In this document: positions 54,704 to 63,322 of the stretch, piece after piece | Layout: every line of letters begins with the position of its first letter | How positions within the stretch are numbered: the first letter of the stretch is position 1 | Source: Granulosicoccus sp045110515 | GTDB taxonomy: Bacteria; Pseudomonadota; Gammaproteobacteria; Granulosicoccales; Granulosicoccaceae | Assembly (NCBI GenBank): GCA_045110515.1 | Contig: JBGCGD010000017.1 | Coordinates: 1 to 64,000, forward strand | Direction of reading: 5' to 3' | DNA: 64,000 nucleotides | Position numbers and translations under genes: made by a program | Notes under the pieces: generated by a model | Seen by the model: the letters and a program-made list of their open reading frames with translations, nothing else | Databases searched by the model: none | What the model was told of the DNA's origin: nothing

Positions 54704-55555
54704 ATGCCACAACTAATAGCCGTGGATTATTCCGCTCCCGATGCCGAAGAAAAATTTGTCCAATCCTTACGGGATACTGGTTTCGGTGTACTTAAAAACC
54801 ATCCAATAGCCGAATCGACCGTTAAAGGTATTTATGAAAACTGGTCAGGCTTCTTCAACGGAACGGAAAAAGATGACTTTATTTTCGACCCGGAAAAATA
54901 TGATGGTTTTTTTCCGCGTGCGCTAGCCGAAACCGCCAAAGGCCATAGCGTTCGCGACATAAAAGAATACTTTCATTTCTACCCTTGGGGACGATGCCCG
55001 GAACATCTGAAAACAGAGCTGGACAATTACTACAGCTCAACCGTTGAATTTGCTTCAACGTTGTTAGCCTGGGTGGAAAGACAAACACCAACAGAAGTAT
55101 CCAGTAACTTCAATGAACCTTTGTCGAACATGATTAAAGGAAGCGACCAATCACTACTGCGTGTCTTGCACTATCCGCCCATCAGCGATGATGTTGAACC
55201 CGGTGCAATCCGCGCAGGCGCACACGAAGATATTAATTTGTTAACCCTTTTACCAGCGGCTAATGAACCTGGCCTGCAAGTAAAAGCTACAGATGGTACC
55301 TGGCTAGACGTCCCGTGTGATTTCGGTAATTTGATCATTAACATTGGTGACATGTTGCAAGAAGCATCAGGTGGTTATTTCCCTTCCACAACGCATAGAG
55401 TCATCAATCCAGAAGGCCATGATTGCCGACGGGCCCGCATTAGCCTGCCATTGTTTTTACACCCTAGACCGGATGTTGTTCTCTCTAAGCGCCACACTGC
55501 CGGAACCTATCTGCAAGAGAGGCTCGCAGAATTAAGAAGTTCAGACAAGTCTTAA
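54704..55555 (+). CDS. 2-oxoglutarate/Fe(II)-dependent oxygenase (isopenicillin N synthase-like)
   Basis: A 283-residue enzyme of the isopenicillin N synthase/2OG-dioxygenase superfamily. Iron ligands H174 and D176 (AGAHEDINLLTLL) and H231 (STTHRVI), with R245-x-S247 for the 2-oxoglutarate carboxylate. The N-terminal DIOX_N-like part (GFGVLKNHPI) is present. Substrate unknown; in bacteria relatives act on varied small molecules. An SDR gene follows 48 bp later and may act on the same compound. Confidence 0.82.
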   Translation: MPQLIAVDYSAPDAEEKFVQSLRDTGFGVLKNHPIAESTVKGIYENWSGFFNGTEKDDFIFDPEKYDGFFPRALAETAKGHSVRDIKEYFHFYPWGRCPEHLKTELDNYYSSTVEFASTLLAWVERQTPTEVSSNFNEPLSNMIKGSDQSLLRVLHYPPISDDVEPGAIRAGAHEDINLLTLLPAANEPGLQVKATDGTWLDVPCDFGNLIINIGDMLQEASGGYFPSTTHRVINPEGHDCRRARISLPLFLHPRPDVVLSKRHTAGTYLQERLAELRSSDKS

Positions 55556-55603
55556 CACGAAGACTTACCTTCTATATCACCCCTAACACAGGAAAAAATT
55601 GCT

Positions 55604-56350
55604 ATGACACAAATCGCTCTAGTTACAGGTGCAGGTTCAGGAATAGGACGACAAAGTGCGGTTGCGCTGGCCAAAGCTGGTTTTCATGTGGTCCTGACTG
55701 GAAGACGAGAATCTGCACTGAACGAGACGATTGAATTGTCAGGCGCACCAGACAGCATGACTGCTATTAGCAGTGATGTCACTCAAAGCGAATCTGTCGA
55801 CGCTTTGTTTGCTGCTATCGAAAAACAACACTGCCGACTCGATGTACTGTTTAACAATGCCGGTACTAACGTACCTGCAATGCCTATCGATGAACTCAGT
55901 GTCGAGCAATGGCAGCAGGTAATTGATGTCAACTTAACCGGTGCTTTTCTGTGTGCTCGTGGAGCGTTTGCACTTATGCGCAAACAAGATCCTCAAGGCG
56001 GCAGAATTATAAACAACGGTTCTATCTCGGCTTACGTACCACGACCGGGCTCAGTGCCTTATACGGTCTCCAAACACGCAATCACGGGGCTGACACGCAC
56101 GCTATCCTTAGATGGCAGAGCATTTAACATTGCTTGCGGACAAATAGACATTGGCAATACTGCCTCGGATATGACTGAACAAATGAACGCAGGTGTTCCT
56201 CAAGCAGATGGATCTATTAAGCCTGAACCAACCATGGACACCAGTCATGTCGCAAATGCTGTTGTAAACATGGCAGAGCTACCGCTCAATGCGAACGTGC
56301 AATTCATGACTATCATGGCAACCGCTATGCCTTTTATTGGTCGAGGTTAA
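55604..56350 (+). CDS. Short-chain dehydrogenase/reductase
   Basis: Classical SDR, 248 residues, with cofactor motif TGAGSGIGR (9-17), NNAG (84-87), catalytic S140, Y153 and K157 (YTVSK). The basic residues after beta-2 (GRRES) suggest NADP(H) preference. Substrate unknown. Same direction as the 2OG-oxygenase and convergent with the antiporter gene, sharing 4 bp at the stops. Confidence 0.87.
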   Translation: MTQIALVTGAGSGIGRQSAVALAKAGFHVVLTGRRESALNETIELSGAPDSMTAISSDVTQSESVDALFAAIEKQHCRLDVLFNNAGTNVPAMPIDELSVEQWQQVIDVNLTGAFLCARGAFALMRKQDPQGGRIINNGSISAYVPRPGSVPYTVSKHAITGLTRTLSLDGRAFNIACGQIDIGNTASDMTEQMNAGVPQADGSIKPEPTMDTSHVANAVVNMAELPLNANVQFMTIMATAMPFIGRG

Positions 56351-57930
56351 GTCTTAGCGTTCAACTTATCGCTAATTTGGTTCAGGGTGTGGGATGCGAA
56401 ATCGCGCCCCACATCCTGATAAAGATAGAAAGAAATACAACCTATCTCCTCCAGTTCGGCAGCCTCATCAGGGAATCTGGCCGCAACCGCTAAGGTATTT
56501 TGGAAATTGAGTTGTTTTGCTAGTTTAGCGACCTGCATGTTCTCGGAGTGGTTACTCAAACTCACCATGATGAGTTCGCAATTGGTGAGCTTAGAGTGTT
56601 CCCAGAAATCTCGGTCGGCCGCATCACCGTGCACACAGGGCCAACCTTTTTCCGATCTCTCCCGAGCCACATTGAATTTTTCTTCAATACCTATGATGCG
56701 GTCATGCCCAGTATCTCTGAGCGCATCAAACGCGCCTCGACCTACCCTACCCATGCCCATGATGGCAATCGTAGCATCACCTAAGGTTCCAACAGTTTCC
56801 TCGGGCAATCGTTCCTCACGCTCGTTTTTACGCAAACTCTCGCTGTATTCAATATACAACTCGTGAGCTTTACGATTGATTGGCATAGCCAGTACATAAG
56901 AGAATGCCATGGCAAGGGCGATTGTTGTCAACCATTGATCGCCTAAAATTCCTGCTTCCTGCGCAATAACAGTGACGATAAGACCAAACTCGCTATAACT
57001 GAATAAGCTCAAACCCGCTAACCATGCAGTACGGGCACGCAGTCGAAACGCCGTCAATAGGCCGAAATAGGTGATGGGTCTTAAGGTGATTAGCATGCCA
57101 AGAACAATAGCGACGTACACCAACTCCATGCTCGGTATTCCGTAATAGCCTATTTGCAGAAAGAAGCCGATTAACAGTAAGTTTTTCAGACCGGACAGCC
57201 GATCGTAAATCTCTTTTGCACGCGCTTTATCAGCACGCTCAAGCAACATGCCCATGATCAGCGCGCCCAGACCAGCCTTCAGATCGACGAACTCGAATAG
57301 TTCAGCCGCCCCGAAGGCGAATACGATTCCAGACAGAATCAGCAATTCCCCATGGCCAATATGGGGCAATAGTTTGCGAATAGCCGGTATCGTCAGGGGG
57401 AGAGCTAGCAGTAACAAAGCCCAAGGAGTGGGTAAGTAATCAGCCGTTGTTACTAGATAAATAACAGCGAAAACATCCTGCACCACCAATATGCCAATGG
57501 CTATGGAAGCATAAAACGATGTCGTTTCACCACGCTCTTCGAAAAGCTTAACCGCCAACACCGTACTTGAAAACGATAATGCAAACGCCAATGTCCAAGG
57601 TGCTGCGACATGATCAAACGACAACGGTGAATACATCATACCCACGATATAGATGACAGCTGTTGTCAACGGTATGGCTATCACCATGTGCAACAACGCA
57701 GAGCCCCAGACGTATCGGGGCTTCAAATCTCGGGGGTTGAGCTTAAGCCCAATGGTAAATAGCAGTAACAGTATTCCTGCATCAGCTAAGGGCGCTAATG
57801 CATCTGAGGAGCCAATGCCAAAGGCATTAGCGCAAAACCCAGCTAACAAATAACCGAGTAATGGAGGATATCCGAACCGATTGAAGATTAGTCCAGCCGC
57901 AAAGGCTCCTGCTACAACGATGGGCTCCAT
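56347..57930 (-). CDS. Cation:proton antiporter with TrkA-N domain (KefB/YbaL-like)
   Basis: CPA2-family antiporter, 527 residues: about 12 membrane helices (1-385), then a Rossmann TrkA-N/RCK domain beginning at IAIMGMGRVGRGAFDAL (about 398), with GDAADRDFWEHSKL. KefB/KefC/YbaL relatives exchange K+ for H+ and are gated by nucleotides or glutathione conjugates. The ATG at 57930 (MEPIVVAGAF) is preferred over the upstream in-frame codon at 57945. No KefF/KefG-like ancillary gene is adjacent. Confidence 0.85.
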   Translation of the reverse strand: MEPIVVAGAFAAGLIFNRFGYPPLLGYLLAGFCANAFGIGSSDALAPLADAGILLLLFTIGLKLNPRDLKPRYVWGSALLHMVIAIPLTTAVIYIVGMMYSPLSFDHVAAPWTLAFALSFSSTVLAVKLFEERGETTSFYASIAIGILVVQDVFAVIYLVTTADYLPTPWALLLLALPLTIPAIRKLLPHIGHGELLILSGIVFAFGAAELFEFVDLKAGLGALIMGMLLERADKARAKEIYDRLSGLKNLLLIGFFLQIGYYGIPSMELVYVAIVLGMLITLRPITYFGLLTAFRLRARTAWLAGLSLFSYSEFGLIVTVIAQEAGILGDQWLTTIALAMAFSYVLAMPINRKAHELYIEYSESLRKNEREERLPEETVGTLGDATIAIMGMGRVGRGAFDALRDTGHDRIIGIEEKFNVARERSEKGWPCVHGDAADRDFWEHSKLTNCELIMVSLSNHSENMQVAKLAKQLNFQNTLAVAARFPDEAAELEEIGCISFYLYQDVGRDFASHTLNQISDKLNAKT

Positions 57931-57949
57931 ACAGCACCCCAGCAATTAA

Positions 57950-59125
57950 TTAGCCAGTATGGGGCAAGGAGGCGTCCACAAGGTTAACCCAATACTGACA
58001 CCCGAATCGAATAGCATCATCGTTAAAATCATATTCGGGGTGATGAAGGTTGGCGGAGTCACCATTTCCTAAGAATATGAACGCACCCGGACGTTCATTC
58101 AACATATAAGAGAAATCCTCTGCCCCCATCATCGGAGGGCGGTCATCATCGACCTTGTCTTCACCCACAAGCTGACGAGCGATATCGACAACAAATTCTG
58201 TCTGGGCTTCGTGGTTAACCGTAGGCGGATAACCATCTCGGTATGTCACCTGCGCCGAGCCGTTGAAAACCGCAGCCGTTTTTTCAGCTATTTCGATCAA
58301 CCTCGCTTTCGCCCCGACTCTGACGTCTTCATCAAACGCACGTAACGTCCCGCGCATTTTGACTGACTGAGGAATTACGTTAAATGCATCGCCCTCTACT
58401 TCAAGCGTTGTCACAGATATGACGAGAGGATCAATTGGACGAATTCCTCGCGAAGTAATACTTTGCAACGCCAGAACGACGTGGGATGAAATTACAACAG
58501 GATCGATACAAGTGTGTGGCATAGCGGCGTGACCGCCCATACCCGAAACGACAATCTCGAATTCGTCTGCCGCTGCCATAATGGGGCCTGGTCGTATGGC
58601 AAACTCTCCAACAGGTAAATTCGGCATGTTATGCATACCGTACACCTCATCGATTCCGAAGCGATCCATCATGCCATCTTGAACCATGGCCTGACCACCA
58701 CCTCCACCTTCCTCGGCAGGTTGAAATATAACGACGACAGAGCCATCAAAATCTCGCGAGTCAGCAAGCGCACGTGTGGCACCTAAAAGCATTGCAGTGT
58801 GACCGTCATGTCCACAGGCATGCATTTTACCTGGAGTCTGTGACGCCCAATCAGCACCCGAAGCCTCTAGAATAGGCAACGCGTCCATATCGGCACGAAG
58901 CCCAATCGTTTTACCGGATTGCTGAGAACGCCCTTTGATGACTCCGACAACACCGGTTCGGCCAATACCCTCTACAACTTCGTCAACGCCAAACTCTCGC
59001 AGCTTATCAGCGACAAGTTTGGCCGTGCGATGAACGTCATAACCTAATTCGGGGTTCTGATGGATATCGCGTCGCCAGGCCGTTATTTCTGGTAACAAGT
59101 TATCGAGACGATCGGGAGTTCTCAT
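57950..59125 (-). CDS. M20-family amidohydrolase (hippurate hydrolase-like)
   Basis: Dizinc peptidase-family M20D amidohydrolase, 391 residues. Metal and catalytic residues visible: C104 and H106 (MHACGHDGHT), E138/E139 (PAEEGGGGG), H165 (YGMHNMPNL) and a C-terminal His region (ANLHHPEYDFND). GMGGHAAMP marks the dimerisation domain. It hydrolyses an N-acylated amino acid or similar; hippurate is only the name of the family type. It starts 3 bp after the pyrE stop, so it is likely cotranscribed with pyrC-pyrE. Confidence 0.88.
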   Translation of the reverse strand: MRTPDRLDNLLPEITAWRRDIHQNPELGYDVHRTAKLVADKLREFGVDEVVEGIGRTGVVGVIKGRSQQSGKTIGLRADMDALPILEASGADWASQTPGKMHACGHDGHTAMLLGATRALADSRDFDGSVVVIFQPAEEGGGGGQAMVQDGMMDRFGIDEVYGMHNMPNLPVGEFAIRPGPIMAAADEFEIVVSGMGGHAAMPHTCIDPVVISSHVVLALQSITSRGIRPIDPLVISVTTLEVEGDAFNVIPQSVKMRGTLRAFDEDVRVGAKARLIEIAEKTAAVFNGSAQVTYRDGYPPTVNHEAQTEFVVDIARQLVGEDKVDDDRPPMMGAEDFSYMLNERPGAFIFLGNGDSANLHHPEYDFNDDAIRFGCQYWVNLVDASLPHTG

Positions 59126-59128
59126 AAA

Positions 59129-59824
59129 TTACGCCTTTGGTTTGTAGTTGCCACCATGCTTAGCAGACCACGCTATAGGGTCGTTTAGAAATGCTTCGAC
59201 TTGTACGTGCGATTCTTCAGGGAAATGCTTTGCAGCTCGGGAGGCTGCCAATACATCCCACCATGTGACCAGATAATGCAAGTCCAACCCCGCCTTATCT
59301 AGGTTTTCAGGAGTCTGCTTGAAGATATCGTAATAAAACACAACCAGAGTATGTTCACAAATTCCGCCCGCTTCGCGAATGGCTTCGGCAAAACTGAGCT
59401 TGGACCCGCCATCAGTTGTTAGATCTTCTACCAACAGAACCCTCTGCCCTTCCTGAATGTCACCTTCTATACGTGCATCTCTGCCAAACCCTTTCGGCTT
59501 CTTACGTACGTATTGCATAGGTAGTTGCATTCGCTCAGCAATCCATGCAGCAAACGGAATACCCGCTGTCTCTCCACCGGCAATCGCATCAAAGGATTCG
59601 TAACCCCTATCGCGCACCAACGCTGACACTGCAAAATCCATAAGGGTCGAACGAATACGTGGATACGAAATAAGCTTTCGACAATCGATGTATACCGGAC
59701 TGGCAAGACCGGAGGTGAAAATATAAGGCTCTTCCGGGCGGAAGTGAACCGCTTTAATTTCCAGCAACATTCTGGCAGCAATGGCAGCCATTTCTTCGCG
59801 GGATGCATAGGAAGTGTTAAACAT
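59129..59824 (-). CDS. pyrE: Orotate phosphoribosyltransferase
   Basis: Joins orotate to PRPP to form OMP in pyrimidine synthesis. The 231-residue protein has YIFTSGLASPVYIDCRKLIS near residue 33, GGETAGIPFAAWIA, the RKKPKGFGRDARIEG loop and the PRPP motif VLLVEDLTTDGGSKL. The ATG at 59824 is 4 bp after the pyrC stop; the frame to 59866 runs into pyrC. It has a longer C-terminus than the short E. coli enzyme. Confidence 0.93.
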   Translation of the reverse strand: MFNTSYASREEMAAIAARMLLEIKAVHFRPEEPYIFTSGLASPVYIDCRKLISYPRIRSTLMDFAVSALVRDRGYESFDAIAGGETAGIPFAAWIAERMQLPMQYVRKKPKGFGRDARIEGDIQEGQRVLLVEDLTTDGGSKLSFAEAIREAGGICEHTLVVFYYDIFKQTPENLDKAGLDLHYLVTWWDVLAASRAAKHFPEESHVQVEAFLNDPIAWSAKHGGNYKPKA

Positions 59825-59828
59825 GTCT

Positions 59829-60872
59829 TTAAAGTACCTTCCAGAAAATGTCTTGAGCCGGATCAAACGGAATTACCCAATCATCTGCAACGGGTATTCG
59901 TTCAGGAAGAGGGGTTTTCATCGACGTTTTTTGCAGTGTTATCGTTCCACTGTTAGGCTCTAGACCATACCATTTAGGGCCGTTTAAGGAAGCGAAGGCT
60001 TCCAAATGCTCTAACGCACCAGCCTCTTCAAAGACTGAGGCTAAGCACACCATCGTGTTGGCCGCATTAAAAACACCCGCACACCCACACTCACTCTCTT
60101 TACTGCTACGGGTATGCGGTGCGCTGTCGGTTCCTAAGAAGTATCTATCATCACCACTGCAGGCAGCTGACACCAAAGCTTGCCTGTGTACTTCTCGTTT
60201 AGCGATGGGCAAGCAATAATAGTGAGGCTTAATACCCCCCACTAGTAAGTGATTACGATTGATCATCAGATGGTGCGTCGTAAGCGTTGCAGCCAGATTG
60301 TTAGTCGCAGACTTTACGTAATCAACACCGTCTTTGGTCGTGACATGCTCCATAACAATACGAAGCTCAGGCAATTCTGATCGCAAAGGCTCTAAGACCG
60401 TTTCTATAAATCGAGCTTCCCGGTCAAAGATGTCGATATCACCCGCAGTGACTTCGCCATGCACACACAGAACGACGCCGTGCTCAGCCATTGCGCTCAG
60501 CACCGGCATGACGTTTTTTATATCGGTGACACCCGATGCCGAGTTAGTCGTGGCACCCGCCGGGTACAACTTAACCGCGATAATGCTGCCGGCCTTTGCA
60601 GCCTCAACCACATCGTCGGCTTGCGTTGTTTCTGTCAGGTATAGCGTCATCAGTGGTTTAAACGCAGGGTTAGCCCCTGTGTCTTTGATGGCTTGCTCTA
60701 TTCGCTTTTTGTATTCCAGAGCATCATGGCCGGTAACAACCGGCGGCACCAGATTGGGCATGATTAACGCGCGGCCGAAATGTTCTGCTGTGCTGCCTAC
60801 CACGGCCTTGAGCATGTCGCCATCGCGGAGGTGTAGGTGCCAATCATCAGGCTGAGTGAGCGTGATTTGCAT
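59829..60872 (-). CDS. pyrC: Dihydroorotase (type II)
   Basis: Zinc amidohydrolase, 347 residues, cyclising carbamoyl-aspartate to dihydroorotate. Zinc ligands H12 and H14 (DWHLHLRDGDM), the carboxylated lysine near residue 100 (IIAVKLYPAGATTNS), CVHGEV and the C-terminal GTDSAPH with the catalytic Asp. It is of the E. coli PyrC type. Followed at once by pyrE; mntR is upstream on the same strand. Confidence 0.95.
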   Translation of the reverse strand: MQITLTQPDDWHLHLRDGDMLKAVVGSTAEHFGRALIMPNLVPPVVTGHDALEYKKRIEQAIKDTGANPAFKPLMTLYLTETTQADDVVEAAKAGSIIAVKLYPAGATTNSASGVTDIKNVMPVLSAMAEHGVVLCVHGEVTAGDIDIFDREARFIETVLEPLRSELPELRIVMEHVTTKDGVDYVKSATNNLAATLTTHHLMINRNHLLVGGIKPHYYCLPIAKREVHRQALVSAACSGDDRYFLGTDSAPHTRSSKESECGCAGVFNAANTMVCLASVFEEAGALEHLEAFASLNGPKWYGLEPNSGTITLQKTSMKTPLPERIPVADDWVIPFDPAQDIFWKVL

Positions 60873-60902
60873 AAATTGGATTCAGGCTTAAGTTGAATTG
60901 AA

Positions 60903-61355
60903 TTAACCGGCGTCAATTATGCGCCTAAAAGCATCTAAAGTTTCTTCGGACACATGATGTTCTACACCTTCGGAGTCGATTTTTGCTGTGGCATCACTGA
61001 CACCTATTTTTAACAGGAATTTGTAGACAACGTCATGCCTCTCGCGGCTGGCGTCGGCCAGAGACTTGCCTTTTTCGGTGAGAAAAATAGACCGATAAGG
61101 TTCGCTGGTAACGTATCCCTCCCGTTGCAACCGCGCGATGGTTTTGCCGGCACTGGGCTGAGAAATTCCCAGACGCTCAGCCACCTCAACCAGACGAGCC
61201 TCGCCTTGAGAGGTAATGAGATCATCAATGAGCTCGACATAATCCTCGGTTGACTCCATCTGATGAGCCTGACGTACCACAGCAAAAGCCTCGGCCTGTG
61301 CATCAGGCTCCTGCAAAGGTCTTTCCATCGCTCTCTTAGCGGGATCAGCACTCAT
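60903..61355 (-). CDS. mntR: Manganese-responsive regulator MntR (DtxR family)
   Basis: Metal-dependent repressor, 150 residues from the ATG at 61355. The N-terminal HTH is VEVAERLGISQPSAGKTIARL and the dimerisation/metal domain has EGVEHHVSEETL. An upstream TTG at 61376 is less likely. Divergent from a manganese-type ABC transporter, which it presumably represses when Mn2+ is abundant. An imperfect AT-rich dyad (TTATA-GCCG-TATAA, 61424-61437) lies just before the mntA start and is a weak operator candidate. Confidence 0.88.
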   Translation of the reverse strand: MSADPAKRAMERPLQEPDAQAEAFAVVRQAHQMESTEDYVELIDDLITSQGEARLVEVAERLGISQPSAGKTIARLQREGYVTSEPYRSIFLTEKGKSLADASRERHDVVYKFLLKIGVSDATAKIDSEGVEHHVSEETLDAFRRIIDAG

Positions 61356-61445
61356 AACGGGTATCGGCTCGTACAAAGGGGATACAAAACGTAAAACAAT
61401 TATGCCACGATCTTGTTTTTTTATTATAGCCGTATAAACTAAGCC

Positions 61446-62399
61446 ATGGCTAAATTTACGGCATGGATGGATTTTGTGAGGGTCAGACTGATTTACAAAT
61501 GTGCATTATTGGTCACCATGACCCTTTCGGCACTTTTTGCAGCGCAAACTGCCTTGGCAGACGAAAAACTAAAAGTCGCTACCACTTTTACCATTCTCGC
61601 TGATATGGCTAGTAACGTGGCTGGTGATGCGGCAACAGTCGTCTCTGTGACCAAGCCCGGTGCTGAAATTCATAACTACAGTCCAACACCTAAAGATATT
61701 GGTCGCACGCGCAGTGCCGATCTCATCTTTTGGAACGGGTTAAATCTAGAGTTGTGGTTCGAAAAGTTTCTAGCAAGGCTTAAGCACGTGCCTCAAGTTG
61801 TGCTCAGCGAAGGCGTCACGCCACTGAGTATCAACTCCGGCCCCTACGACGGCAAACCGAATCCCCACGTCTGGATGAGCCCCAACGATGCACTGATCTA
61901 TGTCGACAATATCGAACGCGCTCTGAGTGCAGCCGATCCTGACAACGCGGACCTGTATGCGCAAAATGCGGCCACTTACAAACTAGAGATTATGGCAGTT
62001 ACAGAACCGCTACGAGCGCGAATTGCCTCGATACCCGAAGAGAACCGTTGGCTTGTATCAAGCGAGGGAGCATTTAGCTATCTGGCTCGTGATTTTGGAC
62101 TAAAAGAACTATTTTTGTGGCCAATCAACGCGGATGCCCAAGGCACACCTCAGCAGGTGAGACAGGTGATAGACACAATGCGTAATGAAAGCATTCCAGC
62201 AATCTTCAGCGAAAGCACGGTCTCGCCAAAACCTGCCCAACAAGTGGCTCGCGAAACAGGTTCGCACTACGGTGGCATCCTTTACGTCGATTCTCTCAGC
62301 CAGTCTGATGGCCCGGTGCCCACCTATATTGATCTACTAAAAGTCACAATAGAAACACTGGTTGTGGGTATTGAAGCCGGCATGGAGTTACAGCGTTGA
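61446..62399 (+). CDS. mntA: Manganese/zinc-type ABC transporter substrate-binding protein
   Basis: Cluster A-I (ZnuA/SitA/MntC-type) periplasmic metal-binding protein, 317 residues. The signal peptide ends near TALADEKL (about residue 39). Metal-site motifs are GAEIHNYSPTPKDI, PNPHVWMSPNDA, SEGAFSYLARDFG and FSESTVSPKPAQQ. Neighbouring mntR and the SitA-like sequence point to Mn2+ (possibly Fe2+). The ATPase gene overlaps by 4 bp. Confidence 0.88.
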   Translation: MAKFTAWMDFVRVRLIYKCALLVTMTLSALFAAQTALADEKLKVATTFTILADMASNVAGDAATVVSVTKPGAEIHNYSPTPKDIGRTRSADLIFWNGLNLELWFEKFLARLKHVPQVVLSEGVTPLSINSGPYDGKPNPHVWMSPNDALIYVDNIERALSAADPDNADLYAQNAATYKLEIMAVTEPLRARIASIPEENRWLVSSEGAFSYLARDFGLKELFLWPINADAQGTPQQVRQVIDTMRNESIPAIFSESTVSPKPAQQVARETGSHYGGILYVDSLSQSDGPVPTYIDLLKVTIETLVVGIEAGMELQR

Positions 62400-63322
62400 A
62401 TGCCGCCAACCACACGGTAGGTAATGAAGTACTTATTGACGAGCGTAGCCAACTTCGCCACAAACAATCACTCGAACCTGTGGGCAGCGGTATCAAGGCT
62501 GACGGTGTCAGCGTGGTATACCGCAATGGAAACATCGCACTCTCTGAGGCAACATTTTCTATCCCTACATCCACTATATGTGCATTGGTGGGAATAAACG
62601 GCTCTGGAAAATCAACGCTGTTTAAAGCCATTATGGGGCTGGTACCGCTGGCCAGCGGCAGCGTTAAAATTCTAGGCCAAGAAGCCGGACGCACCCTCGA
62701 CAGAAATACCGTCGCCTACGTTCCACAGAACGAAGAGGTCGACTGGAATTTCCCGGTACTGGTGGAAGATGTTGTCATGATGGGCCGCTACGGACACATG
62801 GGGTTTTTACGTCGTCCGTCAGAGGCAGACAAACGCAAAGTTAACGAGGCCCTTGACCGGGTCAATATGCAAGAGTACCGGCACCGTCAAATTGGCGAAT
62901 TGTCAGGTGGACAGAAAAAGCGGGTGTTTTTGGCGCGGGCACTGGCCCAGGAGGGACAAGTCATTTTACTCGACGAGCCCTTCACCGGTGTCGATGTCAC
63001 GACAGAAGATGCCATCATCGAGCTGCTCCGAAACTTACGCGATGAAGGAAGGGTCATACTTGTATCAACACACAATCTTGGAAGTGTCCCTCAGTTCTGC
63101 GACCAAGTTGTACTCGTTAATCAGCGCGTACTCGATGCGGGACAAACAGAACAAGTCTTTACACAAGCCAACTTAGAACAGGCCTTTGGCGGTACTTTGC
63201 GTTTCCATGTGCTGGGTGGAAACGAATTGCACGATGATGACGACCAAAGACAGGTAACTGTCATTTCGGACGATGAACGGCCGTTCGTACTTTATGGTGA
63301 CGGCGAAACTCCTAAAGAATGA
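62396..63322 (+). CDS. mntB: Manganese-type ABC transporter ATP-binding protein
   Basis: ABC ATPase, 308 residues: Walker A GINGSGKSTLFKAIMG, Q-loop VPQNEEVDW, signature LSGGQKKRVFLARAL, Walker B ILLDEPFTGVD and H-loop VSTHN. The first about 35 residues precede the ABC core and vary in the family, and a tail of about 45 acidic residues follows it. GTPA-type loops are ordinary. The start overlaps the binding-protein stop and its stop overlaps the permease ATG. Confidence 0.9.
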   Translation: MNAANHTVGNEVLIDERSQLRHKQSLEPVGSGIKADGVSVVYRNGNIALSEATFSIPTSTICALVGINGSGKSTLFKAIMGLVPLASGSVKILGQEAGRTLDRNTVAYVPQNEEVDWNFPVLVEDVVMMGRYGHMGFLRRPSEADKRKVNEALDRVNMQEYRHRQIGELSGGQKKRVFLARALAQEGQVILLDEPFTGVDVTTEDAIIELLRNLRDEGRVILVSTHNLGSVPQFCDQVVLVNQRVLDAGQTEQVFTQANLEQAFGGTLRFHVLGGNELHDDDDQRQVTVISDDERPFVLYGDGETPKE

